From Clostridia bacterium (GTDB taxonomy: Bacteria > Bacillota > Clostridia > UMGS1883), in NCBI GenBank assembly GCA_017441965.1, contig JAFSBF010000207.1, forward strand, positions 1 to 6,451: 6,451 bases of DNA. Direction: 5' to 3'. This document shows, one piece after another, positions 1-5,873 of the stretch. A model generated the notes under the pieces. The model worked only from the letters and a program-made list of their open reading frames with translations, was not told the DNA's origin and did not search any database. How positions within the stretch are numbered: position 1 is the stretch's first letter; each line of letters begins with the position of its first letter. The position numbers and the translations under genes are program-made.

Positions 1-27
1 AGGGTTCGAGTCCCTGATGGCGCACCA
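1..27 (+). tRNA. tRNA 3' end (partial; T-arm, acceptor strand and CCA)
   Basis: The window opens inside the T-arm of a tRNA. Positions 1-4 and 12-15 form the visible T-stem pairs around the TTCGAGT loop (5-11), with G16 left to pair with a C just outside the window. Positions 17-23 (ATGGCGC) are the 3' acceptor strand, A24 is the discriminator and CCA (25-27) is encoded. The anticodon lies upstream, so the amino acid cannot be read. The acceptor strand implies a 5' end of GCGCCAT, which I weakly associate with tRNA-Lys of some Clostridia. Confidence 0.93.
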
Positions 28-74
28 ACAAAAAGCACTTCGTCAAGAAGTGCTTTTTTCGTTGGTGTGCCATC
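16..74. repeat. Long inverted repeat of the tRNA 3' tail around the terminator
   Basis: Bases 16-29 (GATGGCGCACCAAC) recur as a reverse complement at 61-74 with one mismatch (13 of 14). Nested inside them is the perfect terminator stem. A readthrough transcript could therefore form a hairpin of about 25 bp with a small asymmetric bulge, in which the acceptor 3' strand and CCA of the tRNA are paired to the downstream copy. The inverted copy appears to continue at 119-126, which matches tRNA bases 9-16. Confidence 0.8.
31..59 (+). terminator. Intrinsic terminator of the tRNA gene
   Basis: An 11-bp perfect stem (31-41 with 47-57) closes a 5-nt loop, GTCAA, and runs into a T-tract (54-59). It starts three bases after the tRNA CCA. 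The A-run at 31-34 on the other side means that it could also stop transcription arriving on the minus strand, although the deo operon has its own candidate terminator nearer its end. Confidence 0.88.
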
Positions 75-83
75 CTAAAGGCG

Positions 84-115
84 GCTGAAAACCGCATTAT
101 AATACGGTTTTCAGC
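84..115. repeat. Near-perfect 32-bp palindrome
   Basis: Positions 84-99 are the reverse complement of 100-115 with one mismatch (C95 opposite A104). The stable part is an 11-bp stem, GCTGAAAACCG with CGGTTTTCAGC. No T-tract follows, so it is not a classical terminator. It lies within a 44-bp segment (75-118) that separates two pieces of the inverted tRNA tail copy, which suggests a small palindromic REP-like element inserted there. Confidence 0.7.
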
Positions 116-125
116 TCGCAGGGAC

Positions 126-170
126 TTTGGGCGGAAAAACAATTCACAGGATTGTTTTTCCGCGCCCAAA
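126..170. repeat. Long hairpin-forming inverted repeat
   Basis: Positions 126-143 pair with 151-170 in an 18-bp stem (TTTGGGCGG arm with CCGcgCCCAAA) broken only by two extra bases (163-164). The 7-nt loop is TCACAGG. There is no flanking gene and no following T-tract. The hairpin lies directly before a direct copy of the tRNA 3' end (171-182), so it may be another small palindromic repeat element in this tRNA-proximal cluster. Confidence 0.7.
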
Positions 171-182
171 CTGATGGCGCAC
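171..182 (+). repeat. 12-bp direct repeat of tRNA 3' end (14-25)
   Basis: CTGATGGCGCAC at 171-182 is identical to tRNA bases 14-25, in the same orientation and 157 bp downstream. A direct copy of a tRNA 3' end is the usual footprint of site-specific integration. Here the enclosed DNA is only palindromes and encodes nothing, so it is at most a remnant. It could equally be part of a local repeat family. Confidence 0.5.
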
Positions 183-218
183 AGTTCTTCACTTTATTAA
201 AAACAGGTCGAAAAATGC

Positions 219-253
219 AAAAAAAGTTTGTCAAATATTTGTCAGGAAACTTT
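219..253 (-). terminator. Probable terminator of the deoB-cdd-pdp operon
   Basis: Read on the minus strand just past the pdp stop codon, AAAGTTT (253-247) pairs with AAACTTT (229-223). An inner CAAATATTTG palindrome lies in between, and a run of seven T follows (225-219). The stem is AT-rich and interrupted, so termination may be weak. The position, 9 bases after the operon's last stop codon, and the T-run support the call. Confidence 0.5.
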
Positions 254-261
254 ATGTAACC

Positions 262-1557
262 TCATTCCACTATATCATATATCAGCGGTTTTATCTGTGG
301 CTGAGCTTCTTCTATTGTAACGGCACTTTCAAAATCTATGATTGCGCTATCAAGTGATTTTTCATCGTTTGTATGCAGCACGGCAATGACGTCACCTTTT
401 TTCACACTGTCGCCCGTCTTTTTGATGAGGATTATTCCTGCACTATGGTCAATAACGTCATCCTTTTTCTTTCGTCCTCCGCCTAAATCCACACATATAC
501 TACCCACTTTTTCAGCGTCCATATGTGTGATATATCCGTCTTTTGACGCAAAAACGTTCTTCTGCAGTGCTGCCTTTTTGAATAAGTCAGTATTTTCCGC
601 AACTGACGCATCACCGCCCTGCGCTTCAATCCACTCGCAAAACTTTAAAAATGCCTTACCGCTATTGATTGCATCATTTGCCTTTTTTAACGCTTCCTCA
701 TAAGGAATATTTTGCACCATTGACACCATTTGTGCGGCAAGCGCGCACGATACTGTGCGCAGATTTTTATCACCGTCGCCCTTTAAAATATCAATTGCCT
801 CAATAACCTCAAGGGAATTACCCACTGCATTGCCAAGAGGAATGTCCATATTTGTAATAAGAGCACGAATCTTTCTTCCGCAGCTTTTTCCTATATTCAC
901 CATACACTTTGAGAGCGTGCGTGCACTTTCTTCATTCTTCATAAAAGCACCGCTGCCGACCTTGACATCAAGCACGATGTTTTTTGCACCTGCAGCTATT
1001 TTTTTACTCATAATACTTGACGCAATAAGACCGATACTGTCAACTGTCGCCGTTACATCACGCAGGGCATAAAGCTTTTTATCTGCAGGGGCAAGGTTTG
1101 CACTCTGCCCGCATATGGCAATGCCGACCTTCTCGGTCTGCGTTATAAAGTCCTCTTTTGTAAGGGTGGTTTTGTACCCCGGGATTGATTCCAGCTTATC
1201 TACCGTTCCGCCCGTATGACCAAGGCCCCTGCCCGACATCTTGGCAACCTTGCAGCCAAGTGATGCGGCAATCGGCACTGTGATAAGGGAAGTCTTATCC
1301 CCTACTCCGCCCGTGCTGTGCTTGTCTGCTGTTTCATTTCCAAAGCAGGATAAATCAATTTGGTCACCAGAATACGCCATTGCCTCAGTAAGGGAATTTA
1401 TTTCGTCCTCACTCAGTCCGTTAAAAAATACTGACATCAGAAATGCCGACATCTGATAATCGGGGATTTTACCTGCGGTATAATCTTTTATCATTGCGAG
1501 AATTTCATTATTCGAAAGCTCGCCCCCGTCTCTCTTTTTACGGATAATATTATACAT
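262..1557 (-). CDS. pdp: Pyrimidine-nucleoside phosphorylase
   Basis: Cytosolic enzyme of 431 aa that splits uridine, thymidine or deoxyuridine with phosphate into the base and (deoxy)ribose-1-phosphate. The family signature SGRGLGHTGGTVDKLESIPG is at residues 108-127, and the phosphate-binding KHSTGGVGDKTS is at 79-90. By comparison with E. coli thymidine phosphorylase, H80, R166 (ALRDVT), S181 and K185 line the base and phosphate pocket. The C-terminal PYNP domain is complete, with DLGGGRKKKDDVID and a following VKKGD turn. The length matches B. subtilis Pdp (about 433 aa). I prefer Pdp to DeoA because of its overall likeness to the Bacillus protein, but substrate range cannot be read from sequence. 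The start is supported by GAGGT (1568-1564) 6 nt upstream, overlapping the cdd stop codon. It is the last gene of the operon, 4 nt after cdd. Confidence 0.96.
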   Translation of the reverse strand: MYNIIRKKRDGGELSNNEILAMIKDYTAGKIPDYQMSAFLMSVFFNGLSEDEINSLTEAMAYSGDQIDLSCFGNETADKHSTGGVGDKTSLITVPIAASLGCKVAKMSGRGLGHTGGTVDKLESIPGYKTTLTKEDFITQTEKVGIAICGQSANLAPADKKLYALRDVTATVDSIGLIASSIMSKKIAAGAKNIVLDVKVGSGAFMKNEESARTLSKCMVNIGKSCGRKIRALITNMDIPLGNAVGNSLEVIEAIDILKGDGDKNLRTVSCALAAQMVSMVQNIPYEEALKKANDAINSGKAFLKFCEWIEAQGGDASVAENTDLFKKAALQKNVFASKDGYITHMDAEKVGSICVDLGGGRKKKDDVIDHSAGIILIKKTGDSVKKGDVIAVLHTNDEKSLDSAIIDFESAVTIEEAQPQIKPLIYDIVE

Positions 1558-1561
1558 TGCG

Positions 1562-1957
1562 TTACCTCAATTCAAACTGTAATGGTAATATTTTAGAAAA
1601 TTTATATTCCTTTATCTTTTTTCCGTTATACAGATATATTTTAAAATCTTCCCCGCAAAACTCCGAAAGTGCCTGACGGCACACACCGCACGGCAGACAA
1701 AAATCAGCTATTTCACCGTTTTTTCCGCCCACAATTGCAATTGCACAAAATTCCCTTTCGCCATCTGCAATTGCACTAAAAAGTGCCGTACGCTCCGCAC
1801 AGTTTGTAACACCGTATGAGCTGTTTTCAACATTGCATCCTGTGTATACCTTTCCGTTTTTTGAAAGGAGTGCCGCCCCCACCGTAAATTTTGAATACGG
1901 CGCATATGCATTTTTCATAGCATCAGTTGCTTTTTGCACAAGCTCATTCTTTGTCAT
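1562..1957 (-). CDS. cdd: Cytidine deaminase
   Basis: Small zinc enzyme of 131 aa that deaminates cytidine and deoxycytidine to uridine and deoxyuridine, which supplies the substrate of the downstream phosphorylase. The diagnostic motifs are all present: YSKFTVGAAL (21-30), GCNVENSSY (40-48), NCAERTA (52-58) with zinc ligand C53 and proton-shuttling E55, and PCGVCRQ (89-95) with zinc ligands C90 and C93. Three cysteine ligands and this length fit the homotetrameric Gram-positive type (B. subtilis Cdd, 136 aa). The start ATG overlaps the deoB TGA in an ATGA, so the genes are translationally coupled. A strong GGAGG (1969-1965) lies 7 nt before the start, inside deoB. The gene is intact. Confidence 0.97.
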   Translation of the reverse strand: MTKNELVQKATDAMKNAYAPYSKFTVGAALLSKNGKVYTGCNVENSSYGVTNCAERTALFSAIADGEREFCAIAIVGGKNGEIADFCLPCGVCRQALSEFCGEDFKIYLYNGKKIKEYKFSKILPLQFELR

Positions 1958-3114
1958 ATAATCGCCTCCAGAAAGCTTTTTCCCGTTAGTGAATATTCTA
2001 CATCAAGATACTGTGCCACCGATGCGGCAATATCTGAAAAGCCGTCCCTCGTTCCTAAATTTGTACCCTTAATATTCTTTGAATAAATAACCATCGGTAT
2101 ATATTCACGTGTGTGGTCTGTGCCTGAAAAGTCAGGGTCGCATCCGTGGTCTGCCGTAATTATGAGTAAATCTTCATCACGCATTTTTTGTGTGAATTCA
2201 GGAATAAAGCTATCAAAACGGCTAAGTGCGGCTGCGTATCCGTCCGTATCGTTTCTGTGTCCGTAAACCATATCGAAATCAACTAAATTAGCAAAGCACA
2301 GCCCTTCAAAATCCATTTGCATAATTTCAAGGATTTTTTCGCATCCGTCATCATTGTTTTTCGTGGGATGGCTTTCGCTGATGCCCCTTGCCGCAAAAAT
2401 ATCGCTTATCTTTCCAATGGAAACCACGCTTTTTCCGCTTTTTATAATAAGGTCAAGAAGAGTATCCTTTGGTGGCTCAAGGGAAAAATCATGTCTTCCG
2501 TCAGTGCGGTAAAAATCGGGCAATTTCCCATTGAACGGACGTGCAATTACCCTGCCCACTGCGTTTTCACCCGTCAATATTTCACGTGCAATACGGCAAC
2601 AGGAATAAAGCTCCTCCCTGCTTACAACATCCTCATGCGCCGCTATCTGAAATACACTGTCTGCCGAGGTGTATACGATAAGACTACCTGTTTCCATATG
2701 CTCCTTTGCATAATCCTTTATAACCTGCGTTCCCGAATAGGGTTTATTACAAAGAACGTTTCTTCCCGTGCGGCGTGAAAATTCATCAATAATTTCTTCT
2801 GGAAATCCATTCGGGAAAGTCGGGAACGGTTTATCAAGAACTACACCTGCAATTTCCCAATGACCCGTTGTGGTATCCTTTCCTGCCGATTTTTCACAGA
2901 GCCTTGCAACAGCGGTGCTTATTAAAGGCTTTTTTTCAAGAAAGCTTAATCCCTCTATATTTCCAATCCCCATTTTAATAAGGTTTGGTATACTAAATTT
3001 TTCAGATTTACTTATGCTTTTTAAGGTGTGTGCCCCCTCATCCCCGTAAAGATGTGCATCGGGGAGTGCGCCTGCACCCACACTGTCAAGCACAATTAAA
3101 AACACTCTTTTCAT
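1954..3114 (-). CDS. deoB: Phosphopentomutase
   Basis: Converts (deoxy)ribose-1-phosphate to the 5-phosphate, linking nucleoside breakdown by Pdp to the pentose-phosphate pool. The protein is 386 aa with an alkaline-phosphatase-like metalloenzyme fold. By comparison with the B. cereus enzyme, the two-manganese site is D10 (VLDSVGAGALPDA), D281 and H286 (DFDMVYGHRND), D322 and H323 (TADHGCDP) and H334 (GTDHTREYIP). The phosphorylated threonine is T81 within GKDTTTGHWE. The frame stays open upstream to an ATG at 3165, but that start would fall in the -35 box of the operon promoter. The start at 3114 has an AAGGATGG site and gives the standard family N-terminus. It is the first gene of the operon and overlaps cdd by 4 nt. 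A deoC aldolase is not in the window. Confidence 0.96.
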   Translation of the reverse strand: MKRVFLIVLDSVGAGALPDAHLYGDEGAHTLKSISKSEKFSIPNLIKMGIGNIEGLSFLEKKPLISTAVARLCEKSAGKDTTTGHWEIAGVVLDKPFPTFPNGFPEEIIDEFSRRTGRNVLCNKPYSGTQVIKDYAKEHMETGSLIVYTSADSVFQIAAHEDVVSREELYSCCRIAREILTGENAVGRVIARPFNGKLPDFYRTDGRHDFSLEPPKDTLLDLIIKSGKSVVSIGKISDIFAARGISESHPTKNNDDGCEKILEIMQMDFEGLCFANLVDFDMVYGHRNDTDGYAAALSRFDSFIPEFTQKMRDEDLLIITADHGCDPDFSGTDHTREYIPMVIYSKNIKGTNLGTRDGFSDIAASVAQYLDVEYSLTGKSFLEAII

Positions 3115-3121
3115 AATAAAA

Positions 3122-3129
3122 CCATCCTT
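3122..3129 (-). promoter_or_regulatory. Ribosome binding site that fixes the deoB start
   Basis: On the minus strand AAGGATGG lies just upstream of ATG 3114, with about 10 nt from the AAGGA core to the start. The predicted transcription start near 3129 leaves a leader of only about 15 nt, which rules out the in-frame ATG at 3165. Confidence 0.7.
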
Positions 3130-3135
3130 TATTTT

Positions 3136-3165
3136 AGTATATAGTATTTGATGTGGTAAAATCAA
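3136..3165 (-). promoter_or_regulatory. SigA-type promoter of the deoB-cdd-pdp operon
   Basis: On the minus strand, TTGATT (3165-3160) and TATACT (3141-3136) are separated by 18 bp. They sit 22 bp before the deoB start codon at the right place for a short-leader transcript. No clear operator overlaps it on the deoB side, so regulation cannot be inferred. Confidence 0.65.
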
Positions 3166-3193
3166 CCCCTTTAGAAAAAGTTTAGAGCATATT

Positions 3194-3217
3194 TATATTG
3201 AATTATATTTCAATATA
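3194..3217. repeat. 9-bp inverted repeat over the holA -35 and spacer
   Basis: TATATTGAA (3194-3202) and TTCAATATA (3209-3217) are exact reverse complements separated by 6 bp. The left arm covers the -35 hexamer of the holA promoter and the right arm fills its spacer, as expected of a repressor operator. The region is very AT-rich, so a chance palindrome is possible and no regulator can be named. Confidence 0.4.
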
Positions 3218-3226
3218 TGGTAAAAT
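3198..3226 (+). promoter_or_regulatory. SigA-type promoter of holA
   Basis: TTGAAT (3198-3203) and TAAAAT (3221-3226) have the ideal 17-bp spacing and point toward holA, whose start codon is about 37 bp further on. A second, weaker -10-like TATAAT follows a few bases later (3227-3232). The promoter is divergent from the deo promoter, with about 32 bp between the two -35 boxes. Confidence 0.65.
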
Positions 3227-3262
3227 ATATAATGTAATTTTATTTGTACGGAGATAGATTTT

Positions 3263-4264
3263 ATGACTTACGAGGAGTTTCGTTCTTCAATTAAAGACGG
3301 TAAGATTTCTCCGCTTTATATTTTTGAGGGGCAGGAGGATTTTTTGATTGAATTCTGCCTTGGGGAGCTTAAAAAGGCGCTTATCGAGCCGTGGTCGGAA
3401 ATGATGAATTTTAAAAGTTATGCAGAACTTCCGCCATTTTCCGAGGCACAGGATTTTATGGAAACTCTCCCCGTAATGAGTGAGAAGAAATTACTCATTT
3501 TTCGAAAATGCGGCCTTTTTTCGGGGAATATTAAAAACAAAGCACAGTGGGAGGAGCTTTTTTCGTCTGTGCCTGAGTTTTGCTGTGTTGTAATATGGGA
3601 AACCTCCCCCGATAAAGGAAAGAAAGCATCTTCAGTACAGAAAAGCGCACAAAAGGGCGGTGCAGTTACAGTTGAATTCCCCTTAAGGACAGAAACCAAT
3701 CTTAAATCGTGGGTTATAAAAATTGCGGCGGCAAGCGGTAAGACGATTGACCAGAAAAATGCACTTTATCTTATAAACTCGCTTGAAAGGCGTATGCGCC
3801 CGATTAAAACGGAGCTTGAAAAAATCATATCATTTTCAAAATCTCCGCAGATAACGAGGGAGGATATTGACAGTGTAATCGTAAAGCCTGCAATGGAAAA
3901 CGTGTTCGGGCTTATAGACGCAATTTTCGAAGGAAGGCGTGAAATCTGTTATAACCTGCTTTACGCACTGCGTTCCTTAAAGCAGGAGCCGGTGAGCGTG
4001 CTTTCGCTTCTTTCGGGACAGCTTATCACGATTTACAAGGCAAAGCTTTTATTATTAGAAGGAAAAAGTCACTCACAGACGGTATCAATTCTCGGGGGCG
4101 GCTACGGTGCTGAAAAAAGCACACGCAAGGCTGAGAAAATTAAGGTTGAGAATATACAGACGCTCATTTCCCTCTGCTGGGAATGTGACAAAAATATCAA
4201 GCAGGGCAAAATTGGCGGCTGGGCGGCACTTGAAACAATTATTGCCGAATACAATTTCTATTGA
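3263..4264 (+). CDS. holA: DNA polymerase III delta subunit (clamp-loader wrench)
   Basis: Subunit of the replication clamp loader that binds and opens the beta sliding clamp. The protein is 333 aa, the normal size for Gram-positive HolA. Three family landmarks are visible. YIFEGQEDFL (19-28) is at the head of domain I. ETLPVMSEKKLLIFRK (67-82) is the characteristic segment of the DNA_pol3_delta family. The C-terminal CWECDKNIKQGK followed by ALETII (about 305-327) is the conserved collar-domain end. No Walker A motif is seen, as expected for delta. The start is backed by GGAG (3250-3253) 9 nt upstream and by a promoter. It lacks the rpsT neighbour often found next to holA in Bacilli. Structured repeat copy A begins immediately after its stop codon. 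Confidence 0.93.
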   Translation: MTYEEFRSSIKDGKISPLYIFEGQEDFLIEFCLGELKKALIEPWSEMMNFKSYAELPPFSEAQDFMETLPVMSEKKLLIFRKCGLFSGNIKNKAQWEELFSSVPEFCCVVIWETSPDKGKKASSVQKSAQKGGAVTVEFPLRTETNLKSWVIKIAAASGKTIDQKNALYLINSLERRMRPIKTELEKIISFSKSPQITREDIDSVIVKPAMENVFGLIDAIFEGRREICYNLLYALRSLKQEPVSVLSLLSGQLITIYKAKLLLLEGKSHSQTVSILGGGYGAEKSTRKAEKIKVENIQTLISLCWECDKNIKQGKIGGWAALETIIAEYNFY

Positions 4265-4265
4265 G

Positions 4266-4415
4266 AAAGGATGAACAAAGTCATCCTTTCGTGGCGAAAA
4301 GTTTCTAAAGAAAATATTTCGCCACGAGGTAAGGGCTTTCGCTCGCGCACTGCTCACCGCAGTAGCCCTTGCAAGGTGTTAAAATTGAGGTACACGCCCT
4401 CAATTTTAACGAATT
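4266..4415 (+). ncRNA. Repeated structured element, copy A (four hairpins)
   Basis: This intergenic element, between holA and the M18 peptidase, folds as four consecutive hairpins. P1 is 4266-4274 with 4281-4289. P2 is 4290-4299 with 4317-4326, with a 17-nt loop holding a TTTC/GAAA mini-stem. P3 is 4331-4337 with 4364-4370, continued by ACTGC (4349-4353) with GCAGT (4359-4363); an 11-nt bulge (4338-4348) lies on the 5' side and the loop is TCACC. P4 is 4378-4390 with 4398-4410, with loop TACACGC. A second copy at 6122-6270 keeps all four helices through compensatory changes. It begins 2 nt after the holA stop codon. No T-tract follows P4, so it is not an ordinary terminator. I do not recognise the family. 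It may be a structured RNA or mRNA processing/attenuation element, or a palindromic mobile repeat. The type assignment is an inference. Confidence 0.7.
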
Positions 4416-4439
4416 TTGTTATAAGAAAGGATTTTTGTT

Positions 4440-5813
4440 ATGAAATACGAGCTTAAAAACGGCTGGACAACAGATATTGACAAGGAAATAGTATGTAAGT
4501 TTTCTGAGGGGTATAAAAGCTTTCTCGATATTGCAAAAACAGAGAGGGAGGCAGTAAGCGAGATTGTACGCCTTGCCGAAAGCTGCGGTTTTAAACCCCT
4601 ATCAGATTACACTACCCTTAAAGAGGGTGACAAGGTTTACGCAATCAACAAGCTTAAGGGAATTATCCTCGCCGTAATCGGTGAAAAAGAGGCATCAGAG
4701 GGCGTTAATATAGTTGGCGCACACATTGATGCACCAAGACTTGATTTAAAGCCCAATCCCCTTTATGAGGACGGGGAGCTTGCCTATTTTAAAACACATT
4801 ACTACGGTGGCATTAAAAAATATCAGTGGACGGCACTTCCTCTTGCACTGCACGGTGTTGTTATAAAAACAAACGGAGAAACAGTTAATGTAAAAATCGG
4901 TGATGAAGGCGACGATATTACCTTTGTTATTACAGATTTACTTCCCCATCTTGCACGTGAGCAAATGAAAAAGCCTGCCACAGAAATAATTGAGGGCGAA
5001 AGCCTTAATCTTCTTATCGGTTCAATTCCGGCAGATGAGGAAGAAAAGGATGCGGTAAAGACAAACATCCTTTCCATTCTTAATGAGAAATACGGCATCT
5101 GTGAGGAGGATTTCCTCAGTGCAGAGCTTGAGATAGTACCCTCGGCAAATGCAAAGGATGTTGGCTTTGACCGTGGTCTTATCGGTGCATACGGTCACGA
5201 CGACAGAGTTTGTGCATACCCTGCCCTTATGGCAATTCTTACGACAGATGCGTGCGAAAAAACTGCCGTATGTCTTCTTACCGACAAGGAAGAGGTTGGC
5301 AGTATGGGCAATACCGGTGCAAGGAGTGATTTCCTCAAGCTTATCCTGATGGAAATTATGGATAAAACGGGTGAAGGTGCGACAGAGCTTAATCTTCTGC
5401 GTGCACTTGATAAAAGCTACTGCCTGAGCGCCGATGTAAGTGCGGCGTTTGACCCCAACTTCCCTGCCCCCTACGAAAAGCGTAATGCAGGAAAGACGAA
5501 CTACGGTATTACAGTGGCAAAATATACGGGGGCCGGCGGAAAAAGCGGTTCAAGTGACGCTTCGGCAGAGCTTATGGCAAAAATCCGCACCCTTTTCAAT
5601 AACAATAACATTTTATGGCACGTTGCAGAGCTTGGCAAGGTTGATGCAGGCGGCGGCGGTACTATTGCACAGTATGTTGCAAACTTAGGCGTTGAAACGG
5701 TTGACTGCGGTGTATCAGTGCTCAGTATGCATGCGCCATATGAAGTGGTATCAAAGCTTGACGTATATATGACGTACAAGGCGTTTCATTCCTTCTTTGG
5801 TGAAAACATATAA
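4440..5813 (+). CDS. M18-family zinc aminopeptidase
   Basis: Cytosolic metallo-aminopeptidase of 457 aa that removes N-terminal residues, probably acidic or neutral ones as in other M18 enzymes, in peptide turnover. Zinc-site landmarks appear in family order: AHIDAPRLDLKPNPLYE (94-110) with H95 and D97, GHDDRVCAYPA (252-262) with the bridging D254 or D255, DKEEVGSMGNTGARS (282-296) with E284/E285, SADVSAAFDPN (330-340) with D332, and SMHAPYE (429-435) with H431. A glycine-rich DAGGGGTIAQYV (402-413) precedes the last ligand. There is no signal peptide. Length fits the family (about 430-470 aa). AAAGGA (4426-4431) lies 8 nt before the start. It is enclosed, together with rqcP, by the two copies of the structured repeat. 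Individual ligand assignments rest on remembered family patterns. It is not an M42 or M20 peptidase because the motif spacing is M18. Confidence 0.94.
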   Translation: MKYELKNGWTTDIDKEIVCKFSEGYKSFLDIAKTEREAVSEIVRLAESCGFKPLSDYTTLKEGDKVYAINKLKGIILAVIGEKEASEGVNIVGAHIDAPRLDLKPNPLYEDGELAYFKTHYYGGIKKYQWTALPLALHGVVIKTNGETVNVKIGDEGDDITFVITDLLPHLAREQMKKPATEIIEGESLNLLIGSIPADEEEKDAVKTNILSILNEKYGICEEDFLSAELEIVPSANAKDVGFDRGLIGAYGHDDRVCAYPALMAILTTDACEKTAVCLLTDKEEVGSMGNTGARSDFLKLILMEIMDKTGEGATELNLLRALDKSYCLSADVSAAFDPNFPAPYEKRNAGKTNYGITVAKYTGAGGKSGSSDASAELMAKIRTLFNNNNILWHVAELGKVDAGGGGTIAQYVANLGVETVDCGVSVLSMHAPYEVVSKLDVYMTYKAFHSFFGENI

Positions 5814-5818
5814 TTTTC

Positions 5819-5838
5819 GGCAGGAGTAAACCCCTGCC
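5819..5838. repeat. Short GC-rich hairpin between the M18 gene and rqcP
   Basis: GGCAGG (5819-5824) pairs with CCTGCC (5833-5838), with one further G-C pair inside after a mismatch and a TAAA loop. It starts 5 nt after the M18 stop codon. No T-run directly follows, so termination would be weak. It resembles the short palindromic intergenic repeats common in Clostridia, but only one copy is in the window. Confidence 0.45.
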
Positions 5839-5873
5839 CTACATAGTCTTTAAATTTTAAAAGGATTGATTTT

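Noticed and set aside
14..182. A complete integrative element between tRNA-tail direct repeats
   Set aside because: Only 157 bp separate the repeats and there is no integrase or other gene, so at most this is a remnant footprint.
338..1456. Plus-strand open frames opposite pdp (338-703, 755-1072, 1241-1456)
   Set aside because: They are antisense to a gene with complete family motifs, have low-complexity serine/phenylalanine-rich translations and show no ribosome binding sites.
2317..2778. 153-codon plus-strand frame opposite deoB
   Set aside because: It is antisense to the conserved DeoB core, has no recognisable domain and no good ribosome binding site.
4378..4420. P4 of the repeat as an intrinsic terminator after holA
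   Set aside because: The stem is strong but is followed by GAATTTTG with no proper T-tract, and copy B has GAATTATACG. At best it would be a weak or factor-dependent stop.
4271..4456. Open frame of 61 codons across repeat copy A and into the M18 gene start
   Set aside because: It has no ribosome binding site and runs through the four hairpins. The one-base indel in the first loop puts the matching frame of copy B out of phase with its own ATG. Differences between copies follow base pairing, not codon position.
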